From Acholeplasmatales bacterium DTU056 (GTDB taxonomy: Bacteria; Bacillota_I; Bacilli_A; ML615J-28; CAG-698), in contig LFRX01000026.1 of the NCBI GenBank assembly GCA_001512985.1, positions 23,436 through 39,037 on the forward strand: a stretch of 15,602 bases of DNA, given 5' to 3'. A model generated the notes under the pieces. That model saw nothing but the letters and a program-made list of their open reading frames with translations. It searched no databases and was not told where the DNA came from. Below, piece after piece: positions 6,733-12,234 of the stretch (the stretch's first letter is position 1; every line of letters starts with the position of its first letter). The translations under genes were made by a program, and so were the position numbers.

Positions 6733-7532
6733 TGGTTGTTATAATTACCGGAGGAAGTTCTGGGATCGGGCTTGCTACGGCGCGTCTATATCGCGATTTA
6801 GGACATACTGTTTATAGTATTTCCCGAAGAAGTTTTAATGAAGAAGGAATTAATCACGTTATCGGCGATGTTTGTGATTTCGAATCGATTAAACAAGCTA
6901 TTGATAGTATTTTTGAAAAAGAAGGACGCATTGACATTTTAATAAATAATGCTGGAATGGGTATATCTGGGGCCATTGAAGACACATTGTTAGAAGATGC
7001 TGAATACAATTTTAAAGTAAATTTCTTTGGCACATTTAATACAACTAAAGCTGTTATTCCAATTATGCGTAATCAAGGCGGTGGAAAAATAGCTAATATT
7101 AGTTCCGCTGCTGCCATCTTTCCACTACCATTTCAAGCATTTTACAGTGCTACCAAATCCGCAATCAACTCTTTTTCAGAGGCATTAAATATTGAAGTGG
7201 CTCCTTTCAATATTCAAGTGTGTACTTTTTTGCCAGGTGATATAAAAACTGACTTTACTCATAATCGCAAAAAAAATCAAATTGAAAGCAAGCATTATGG
7301 CGAACGAATTCAAAAATCAGTAGCAGTTATGGAAAAAGATGAGCAAAATGGAATGAGTCCAGATAATGCAGCGAAAGTAATCTATAATACGCTTAAAAAA
7401 CGTCGATTACCATTATATAAAGTTATCGGAACAAAATATAAACTATTTGGATTTTTTGCTAAACTTTTGCCAGTTCGGATTAAACACTTTGCATTACGCA
7501 AATTATATGGTTTTGTTCCTAAAAATAAATGA
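6732..7532 (+). CDS. Short-chain dehydrogenase/reductase, probable 3-ketosphinganine reductase
   Basis: This 266-residue classical SDR has the nucleotide-binding motif TGGSSGIG (6-13), NNAG (72-75), S125 as the likely catalytic serine, and YxxxK at Y138/K142. The 13-residue Ser-Tyr spacing is normal. SRR at 31-33, after the second beta strand, suggests NADPH preference. The C-terminal part (about 226-260, VIGTKYKLFGFFAKLLP and a basic stretch) is hydrophobic and cationic, consistent with membrane association. The start codon shares one base with the stop of the SPT-like gene (TAATG), with GAGGG 6 bases upstream, so the two are translationally coupled. In sphingolipid synthesis an SDR (KDSR) reduces the ketone made by SPT. 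SDRs are too diverse to fix the substrate by sequence, so the assignment rests on the neighbour. Confidence 0.75.
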   Translation: MVVIITGGSSGIGLATARLYRDLGHTVYSISRRSFNEEGINHVIGDVCDFESIKQAIDSIFEKEGRIDILINNAGMGISGAIEDTLLEDAEYNFKVNFFGTFNTTKAVIPIMRNQGGGKIANISSAAAIFPLPFQAFYSATKSAINSFSEALNIEVAPFNIQVCTFLPGDIKTDFTHNRKKNQIESKHYGERIQKSVAVMEKDEQNGMSPDNAAKVIYNTLKKRRLPLYKVIGTKYKLFGFFAKLLPVRIKHFALRKLYGFVPKNK

Positions 7533-7552
7533 CTTCTAGATTAACTAGGAGT
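7532..7552 (+). terminator. Short hairpin between the reductase and the SPFH gene, weak attenuator at most
   Basis: ACTTCTAG (7532-7539) pairs with CTAGGAGT (7545-7552), 8 bp including one G-T wobble, with a 5-base loop. The following TATTAATATA is not a T-run, so readthrough into the next gene is expected. I see no separate promoter between this hairpin and ATG 7593. Confidence 0.3.
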
Positions 7553-7592
7553 TATTAATATATAAAAAAATATTTTTTAAAGGGAGAGAAAA

Positions 7593-8651
7593 ATGGGAAT
7601 TATTTTATTAGCAATTGGATTAATGGTATTGCTGTTTATCATATTAGGTTATAGTGGAAAGGGTCGCAATCGTTATTGGAAATTAAATAAATGGCAAGCC
7701 TTAAGTCCATTAGCATTATTAATTGTTTTATTTACTAGTTTTGCTCAAATTGCTGGAAATGAAGTAGGAATTATATATGATCCGTTAAAAGGTGGAATTC
7801 AAGAAACTCCTTTATATGAAGGATTTCATTTTAAAGCTCCATGGTCAAATGTCTATAAAATTTCTACTACCTTACGAGAAGTAAACTTTGAAGTTGGCGC
7901 TCAAACCGGGGAAATCTTAAAAGAAAATGAAGACGGAACATTTGAAGAAAATGGCGGCGGTCAATGGATTACTTATGAAGTAACATTGCATTACCGTGTA
8001 GAAATTCAAAATGCTTTTAAGTTTTATCGCAATTTTGGGGGTAATTCCGCTTCAAAAGATATACTGTATGCCAAAATTCGTTCATCTTTACAAAATAATA
8101 GCGTTAAACACGATGTGTTTACGATTCTAAAAGGTGGATTAGTAGATGTAAGAATTGGCGTTGAAAAAGAATTAAAAGAGGAACTTTCTAAACTAGGAAT
8201 TACTGTTGAATCATTTATTATTGGTGATGTTGATGCTGGTCCATCGATTGAAAAGGTTCTTGAAGATGAAGCAATCGCCGCAAAACAAAAAGAAATCGCC
8301 ACAAAAGAACAAGAAGCAGCCTTAATTAGAGAAAAAACAAAACAATTACAAGCTGAGATCGAAGCAATAAGAATTAAAATCGAAGCTGAAGCAAAAGCCG
8401 AAGCGGAAGCGTTATTAAAATCAGTAACATTTAATGCAATTAAATTAATGTATGAAAGTCAATTTAAAACATCTGAAGAAAAAGCGACTTTTGAAACCCA
8501 AATTTCTGAAAATCCAACCGGTCAATATGGTTATTTAACAATTTCACAGGTTGCTGAAATTGTTTTGAAACAGTTGTATTATGATACTTGGGATGGTAAA
8601 TTACCAGAAATTATTTTAGATGATGCCGCTGGAATCATTATTAATCCTTAA
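7593..8651 (+). CDS. SPFH/prohibitin-family (flotillin-like) membrane protein
   Basis: This 352-residue protein has two N-terminal hydrophobic segments (about 2-19 and 38-53), an SPFH/band-7 domain (about 55-225; GNEVGIIYDPLKGG, YEGFHFKAPW, VTLHYRVE) and an alanine/glutamate-rich coiled coil (about 222-275). The C-terminal tail of about 75 residues ends in a hydrophobic stretch. SPFH proteins oligomerise on membranes, scaffold lipid domains or regulate membrane proteases. Here the domain is probably on the side reached after two membrane passes. AAGGGAG precedes the ATG by 6-7 bases. It is 60 bases after the SDR with no promoter seen between, and a strong terminator follows, so it is likely the third gene of the SPT-SDR transcript. 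No NfeD-like partner gene is adjacent. Its physiological role is not predictable from sequence. Confidence 0.85.
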   Translation: MGIILLAIGLMVLLFIILGYSGKGRNRYWKLNKWQALSPLALLIVLFTSFAQIAGNEVGIIYDPLKGGIQETPLYEGFHFKAPWSNVYKISTTLREVNFEVGAQTGEILKENEDGTFEENGGGQWITYEVTLHYRVEIQNAFKFYRNFGGNSASKDILYAKIRSSLQNNSVKHDVFTILKGGLVDVRIGVEKELKEELSKLGITVESFIIGDVDAGPSIEKVLEDEAIAAKQKEIATKEQEAALIREKTKQLQAEIEAIRIKIEAEAKAEAEALLKSVTFNAIKLMYESQFKTSEEKATFETQISENPTGQYGYLTISQVAEIVLKQLYYDTWDGKLPEIILDDAAGIIINP

Positions 8652-8656
8652 AATTT

Positions 8657-8681
8657 AATGCCTCATAATGAGGCATTTTTT
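8657..8681 (+). terminator. Rho-independent terminator after the SPFH gene
   Basis: A 9-bp perfect stem, AATGCCTCA (8657-8665) / TGAGGCATT (8669-8677), has a TAA loop and runs into TTTTTT (8676-8681). Confidence 0.88.
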
Positions 8682-8683
8682 AT

Positions 8684-8712
8684 TTGTTTAAGCTATAAAA
8701 AATTGATATAAT
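8684..8712 (+). promoter_or_regulatory. Sigma-A promoter of the Lgt-family gene
   Basis: TTGTTT (8684-8689) and TATAAT (8707-8712) are 17 bases apart. The element sits directly after the preceding terminator, so the Lgt-like gene is a separate transcription unit. Confidence 0.7.
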
Positions 8713-8743
8713 ATAAATTAAGAATAAATTATGAGGTATGTAT

Positions 8744-9478
8744 ATGTATCCATACGAACTTATTTTTGGAATAACTTTATATGAAGTTTCAATATTAATA
8801 GGATTAATTATAGGAAGTATTGTTTTTTATCAATTATTAAAGACACAATCAATTCCTAAAAAAGTTTTAAACACATATTTTGGAGTAATTTTAATTGCAG
8901 TTGCTTTTGGTTTCATTTTTGCTGTGTTAGTTCAAAGTTTTTGGGATTATTTAAAAAGTGGGACTTTTAGATTAAGTGGAGCGACGTATTTAGGAGGATT
9001 TATTGGCGGAAGTATTGTATTTGGAGTATTATATAAAATTAAAGAAACAAATGACCTAAAAGCATACCGTGCTAAAGTAATTAATGCTTTCATTCCATCC
9101 TTATTAATAAGTCATTTTTTTGGACGCATTGGATGTTTTCTTGAAGGTTGTTGTTATGGTAAAGAAACAACTTTTTTCCTTGCGGTTAAATTTCCTCATT
9201 TAGATCATCCTGTCCATCCAACTCAACTTTATGAGGCTTGTGTTTTATTGATATTATTTATTTGTTCATTAATAATATATAGACGTCAAAAAAATAATTT
9301 AGTTTTATATTTATTCGGATACGGAATAAGTCGCTTTATCTTTGAGTTTTTACGGGGCGACGATCGGGGGCAATTTATTCTATCTTTATCATCTTCACAA
9401 ATACTATCGATGATTTTAATCATATGGGGAATATATTTAGTGATTAAACAAAATATTTTGAAAACATTTACATTATGA
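8744..9478 (+). CDS. Prolipoprotein diacylglyceryl transferase (Lgt) family protein, variant active site
   Basis: This polytopic membrane protein has 244 residues and about seven hydrophobic segments. Lgt transfers diacylglycerol from phosphatidylglycerol to the lipobox cysteine of prolipoproteins. Family features are GGFIGG (84-89), GRIGCFLEGCCYG (127-139), HPTQLYEA (158-165) and YGISRFIFEFLRGDD (193-207). Compared with E. coli Lgt as I recall it, R143, G154, Y235, R239 and E243 have counterparts (R128, G139, Y193, R197, E201). However, H103 aligns with a leucine (L83) and N146 and E151 with cysteines (C131, C136). It may therefore be a divergent paralogue with another acceptor or lipid rather than the housekeeping enzyme. 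ATG 8744 is preferred over ATG 8738 because ATGAGG (8731-8736) is 7 bases from it but only 1 base from 8738. Confidence 0.75.
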   Translation: MYPYELIFGITLYEVSILIGLIIGSIVFYQLLKTQSIPKKVLNTYFGVILIAVAFGFIFAVLVQSFWDYLKSGTFRLSGATYLGGFIGGSIVFGVLYKIKETNDLKAYRAKVINAFIPSLLISHFFGRIGCFLEGCCYGKETTFFLAVKFPHLDHPVHPTQLYEACVLLILFICSLIIYRRQKNNLVLYLFGYGISRFIFEFLRGDDRGQFILSLSSSQILSMILIIWGIYLVIKQNILKTFTL

Positions 9479-9494
9479 TTAATATATAATGATG

Positions 9495-9523
9495 TTGACA
9501 GGCTAAGGAAGATATGATAACAT
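9495..9523 (+). promoter_or_regulatory. Candidate promoter of the lysine riboswitch transcript
   Basis: A perfect -35 hexamer, TTGACA (9495-9500), is followed after 17 bases by TAACAT (9518-9523), a 4/6 match to the -10. The start would be near 9530, about 14 bases before P1 of the riboswitch. An upstream TATAAT (9485-9490) lacks a well-spaced -35. Confidence 0.5.
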
Positions 9524-9543
9524 AAATCATACAATTTAATAGG

Positions 9544-9716
9544 CAATCATTTAGAGGCAGCGGTGCATCAGAGTAATATGTGGAGCAGGCATGCGATGAA
9601 GCATATGAAAGGTAATCACCGCCGAATAGGTATTTAGGCATAAATACCTATGGGGTTATAGGGAATACCTATAACACTCCTACTAATTGTTAAATTAGTA
9701 GAGGCGCTAAAGATTG
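9544..9716 (+). ncRNA. Lysine riboswitch (L box) aptamer
   Basis: All five helices can be traced. P1 is CAATCATTTAG (9544-9554) with CTAAAGATTG (9707-9716), with one bulged A. P2 is GCGGTG (9560-9565) with CACCGC (9617-9622). P3 is ATAGGTATTT (9626-9635) with AAATACCTAT (9642-9651). P4 is GTTATAGG (9655-9662) with CCTATAAC (9668-9675). P5 is CTACTAATT (9680-9688) with AATTAGTAG (9693-9701). Conserved L-box segments are present: CAGAGTA (9569-9575) after P2, GCCGAA (9621-9626), GGGGTT before P4 and AGAGGCGC (9700-9707) after P5. The short L3 loop is placed to kiss L2. Expression-platform pairing (next entries) supports an OFF switch: lysine binding stabilises P1. It controls the amino acid ABC importer starting at 9823. 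Confidence 0.92.
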
Positions 9717-9776
9717 TTAAAATATATAATGAAAATAATTACTATTTATTATATATTTTAAAAATCTGAAGCGTCT
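9702..9776 (+). promoter_or_regulatory. Antiterminator of the lysine riboswitch
   Basis: AGGCGCTAAAGATT (9702-9715) can pair with AATCTGAAGCGTCT (9763-9776), with one G-U pair and a 2x2 internal mismatch. After one G/A mismatch the helix continues as TTAAAATATATAAT (9717-9730) with ATTATATATTTTAA (9748-9761), a perfect 14 bp. This long hairpin uses both the 3' strand of P1 (9707-9716) and the 5' strand of the terminator (9769-9775), so it is mutually exclusive with lysine-bound P1 and with termination. Confidence 0.85.
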
Positions 9777-9790
9777 AAGACGCTTTTTTT
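9769..9790 (+). terminator. Riboswitch-controlled intrinsic terminator
   Basis: AAGCGTC (9769-9775) / GACGCTT (9779-9785), with a TAA loop, is followed by a T-run through 9790. It forms when lysine holds P1 closed and prevents the antiterminator, stopping transcription 33 bases before the first transporter codon. Confidence 0.9.
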
Positions 9791-9822
9791 ATTTTAAAAA
9801 AATATGTTATGAGGTGAGGAAA

Positions 9823-10662
9823 ATGAGAAAATTATTATTTATGTTAGTTGCTTTATTAGGAATTGTTGGTTTAACTGGTTGTAATAAAGAACCACAATTT
9901 GATTTTAGCAAAGGAAAATTAGTGGTCGGATTAGAAGCAGGATATGCACCATTTAATTGGATGGAAACCGAAAAAACTGATACTAATGTTAAATTAGATG
10001 GAATGAATGCCTATGTTGAAGGATATGACGTTCAAATTGCTAAAATGATTGCCGAAGATTTGGGATTAGAATTAGTGATTAAAATGATTGATTGGGATGG
10101 ATTAATCCCTGCTTTAAAATCTGGAGTAATTGATGTTATAATTGCCGGGATGAGTCCAACTGAAGTTCGTAAACGTAGTATTAATTTTACTAACGAATAC
10201 TATCGTTCTGATCATGTTGTTATTGTTAAAATTGATAGTCCTTTTGCTAATGCTACAAAGTTTAGTGACTTTGCTGGAGCGAAAATAATGGGCCAAAAAG
10301 GAACATTATATGATAATTTAGCTAAACAATTAGCGCAAAAAGCCGGCGGAGTATATCAACAACCATTAGATAACGTTCCGGCTATCATCTACTCTGTTAA
10401 AAGCGGAGTTACTGATGTGACAATTGTCGAACGTCCAGTAGCATTAAGTATTGTTAGCACTAATCCGGAATTAAAATTTATCCGTTTAAATGAAGAGTTT
10501 GAAGTATCTGAAATTGATGAAATTGTCTCAATTGGTGTTCGTAAAGGTGATGACAAATTACGTGAAAAAATAAATGAAAGTTTAGCAAAAATTTCTCAAG
10601 AAACGCGTGAACGTTTAATGGAAGAAGCGATTGCGAAAGCACCGGCTAGTGATGAAGAATGA
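9823..10662 (+). CDS. Amino acid (probably lysine) ABC importer, substrate-binding lipoprotein
   Basis: This 279-residue family 3 solute-binding protein (HisJ/ArgT/GlnH type) is anchored as a lipoprotein, with lipobox LTGC and C20 as the lipidated residue. Family stretches include LVVGLEAGYAPF near the start of the mature domain, GYDVQIAKMIAEDLG, WDGLIPALKSGVIDVIIAGMS (which holds the ligand-contact region) and a basic EVRKRSINFT segment. Family 3 proteins bind polar amino acids. The lysine riboswitch upstream is the reason to call lysine; arginine or ornithine cannot be excluded. ATG 9823 is chosen over the in-frame GTG 9814 because GAGGTGAGG (9811-9819) is a ribosome site that includes that GTG. 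The stop overlaps the permease start. Confidence 0.92.
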   Translation: MRKLLFMLVALLGIVGLTGCNKEPQFDFSKGKLVVGLEAGYAPFNWMETEKTDTNVKLDGMNAYVEGYDVQIAKMIAEDLGLELVIKMIDWDGLIPALKSGVIDVIIAGMSPTEVRKRSINFTNEYYRSDHVVIVKIDSPFANATKFSDFAGAKIMGQKGTLYDNLAKQLAQKAGGVYQQPLDNVPAIIYSVKSGVTDVTIVERPVALSIVSTNPELKFIRLNEEFEVSEIDEIVSIGVRKGDDKLREKINESLAKISQETRERLMEEAIAKAPASDEE

Positions 10663-11375
10663 TGGATAATTTTAAAATTATTATTAAAGAATATTTCACC
10701 CAAATTCTAATTGGAATAGGTAATACATTATTATTAGCTTTAGTTGGAACAGTCGTCGGATTCTTTCTAGCATTAATTTTTGCAAATTTGAGAATCTTAA
10801 AAATTGAAAAACGTGATCAATTAATAGTTAAAATATTAAAAAAGATTGGAAGTACTTTTAGTAAAATCTATGTAACTGTCTTTCGTGGGACACCGATGAT
10901 TGTTCAAGCCGTAATCTTTTATTATTCCTTTCATCAATTTGGGTTAATATGGACACCAATGCAAGCCGGATTATTTACCGTCTCTTTAAACACTACCGCA
11001 TATTTAACCGAAGTAATTCGCGGGGCTATTCAATCCCTTGATAAAGGCCAAATGGAAGCCGCACGCAGTTTGGGTTTAAGCAAAACTAAAGCGATGATTT
11101 ATATCATTATTCCTCAAGCTGTGAAAAACTCAATGGCTCCAATCGGTAATGAGTTTATCATTAATATTAAAGACACAGCCGTTTTAAGTATTATTCAAGT
11201 CTTTGATTTATTCTCCGTAATGAAATCTGCAGCGGGAACATACTACTTATATGTTGAGTCAATGTTGATTGCGGCGGCAATTTATTTAATTTTAACTTTA
11301 TCAACATCAATGTTGTTGCGTTACTTAGAACAAAAGATTGGTGTTCCAAGTAAGCCGTTACCAAGTTCTAATTAG
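10659..11375 (+). CDS. Amino acid ABC importer permease (HisM/GlnP family)
   Basis: This 238-residue membrane subunit has segments at about 17-44, 79-97, 104-122, 160-185 and 200-222. The EAA coupling loop that docks on the ATPase is clear (about 133-155, EAARSLGLSKTKAMIYIIIP). The FRGTPMIVQ stretch (75-83) is typical of polar amino acid permeases. A single permease gene implies a homodimeric channel. The start is ATG 10659 or ATG 10662; both overlap the TGA of the binding protein, so translation is coupled. It lies between the binding protein and the ATPase under lysine riboswitch control. Confidence 0.93.
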   Translation: MMDNFKIIIKEYFTQILIGIGNTLLLALVGTVVGFFLALIFANLRILKIEKRDQLIVKILKKIGSTFSKIYVTVFRGTPMIVQAVIFYYSFHQFGLIWTPMQAGLFTVSLNTTAYLTEVIRGAIQSLDKGQMEAARSLGLSKTKAMIYIIIPQAVKNSMAPIGNEFIINIKDTAVLSIIQVFDLFSVMKSAAGTYYLYVESMLIAAAIYLILTLSTSMLLRYLEQKIGVPSKPLPSSN

Positions 11376-11383
11376 GTGATAAA

Positions 11384-12121
11384 ATGAAACCATTAATTCG
11401 AATTGAAAAACTTAACAAATCGTTTCACAACAATCAAGTCTTAAAAAACATTGACTTAAATATTTATGAAGGCGAAGTAGTATGCATAATTGGCGCAAGC
11501 GGTAGTGGTAAATCAACATTATTACGTTGTATTAATTTATTAGAAGAACCTGATAGTGGAAATATCTATTTTGAGGATCAAAATATTTTAGATTCACAAT
11601 TTAATCTAAATAAACTACGAACTAAAATCGGGATGGTTTTTCAATCTTTTAACTTATTTAACAATTACAACGTCTTAGATAATTGTCTTATTGGGCCGAC
11701 TAAAGTTTTGGGATTAAGCAAAAAAGATGCTAAGGAAAAAGCCATTTATTATTTAACCAAAGTTGGTCTAGAAAACTTTGTCCATCAAGATGTAAATCGT
11801 TTATCTGGTGGTCAAAAGCAACGCGTAGCGATTGCTAGAGCATTGACAATGGAGCCACGGGTAATGTTATTTGATGAACCAACTTCAGCACTTGACCCAG
11901 AAATGGTTGGAGAAGTATTGAGTGTTATGCGAGAAGTAGCTAAATCAAGAATGACGATGGTAGTTGTTACTCATGAAATGGATTTTGCTAGAGAAGTTGC
12001 TACGCGTGTAATATATATGGATGATGGACAAATTATTGAAGAAGGTACTCCCGAACAAATATTTACTAAGCCACAACATCCACGTACTAATGAATTTTTA
12101 CGAAGAATATTAGAAAGATAA
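11384..12121 (+). CDS. Amino acid ABC importer ATPase (GlnQ/HisP family)
   Basis: This 245-residue nucleotide-binding subunit has Walker A GASGSGKS (37-44), Q-loop Q87 (MVFQSFNLF), signature LSGGQ (140-144), Walker B VMLFDEP (160-166), the D-loop in SALDPE (168-173) and switch H197 (VTHEMDFAREV). The sequence FQSFNLF and the THEMxFAREV motif are typical of the polar amino acid transporters. It starts 8 bases after the permease stop with AGGTGA upstream, and is the last gene of the riboswitch-controlled unit. Confidence 0.95.
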   Translation: MKPLIRIEKLNKSFHNNQVLKNIDLNIYEGEVVCIIGASGSGKSTLLRCINLLEEPDSGNIYFEDQNILDSQFNLNKLRTKIGMVFQSFNLFNNYNVLDNCLIGPTKVLGLSKKDAKEKAIYYLTKVGLENFVHQDVNRLSGGQKQRVAIARALTMEPRVMLFDEPTSALDPEMVGEVLSVMREVAKSRMTMVVVTHEMDFAREVATRVIYMDDGQIIEEGTPEQIFTKPQHPRTNEFLRRILER

Positions 12122-12127
12122 CTAAAA

Positions 12128-12156
12128 TAGCACACGTTTACTAGTGTGTTATTTTT
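12128..12156 (+). terminator. Rho-independent terminator of the amino acid importer operon
   Basis: TAGCACAC (12128-12135) pairs with GTGTGTTA (12144-12151), 8 bp with one G-U wobble and an 8-base loop, followed by TTTTTATTTT. Confidence 0.8.
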
Positions 12157-12185
12157 ATTTTAGACTAGGCTTTTGTTATAAAACA

Positions 12186-12194
12186 TGATATAAT
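12186..12194 (+). promoter_or_regulatory. Extended -10 promoter of the ABC exporter
   Basis: TGATATAAT fits the TGnTATAAT extended -10 form, which can function without a good -35. TTGTTA (12173-12178) is too close to serve as its -35. It lies 40 bases before the exporter start. Confidence 0.6.
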
Positions 12195-12234
12195 AATAAA
12201 GTATTTTTAACTGAAGTAAGGGAGTTGGTGTGAC

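Noticed and set aside
7560..7580. A-run/T-run palindrome before the SPFH gene as a terminator
   Set aside because: It contains no G-C pairs and is followed by the ribosome site; it is low-complexity A+T sequence rather than a real terminator.
9814..9822. GTG 9814 as the start of the amino acid binding protein
   Set aside because: This GTG is part of the ribosome site GAGGTGAGG that serves ATG 9823; the later start also gives a normal lipoprotein signal.
5994..10296. Further - strand open frames (5994-6257, 8024-8302, 9286-9546, 10114-10296)
   Set aside because: All are antisense to recognised genes or to the riboswitch region, with no family resemblance and no ribosome sites.
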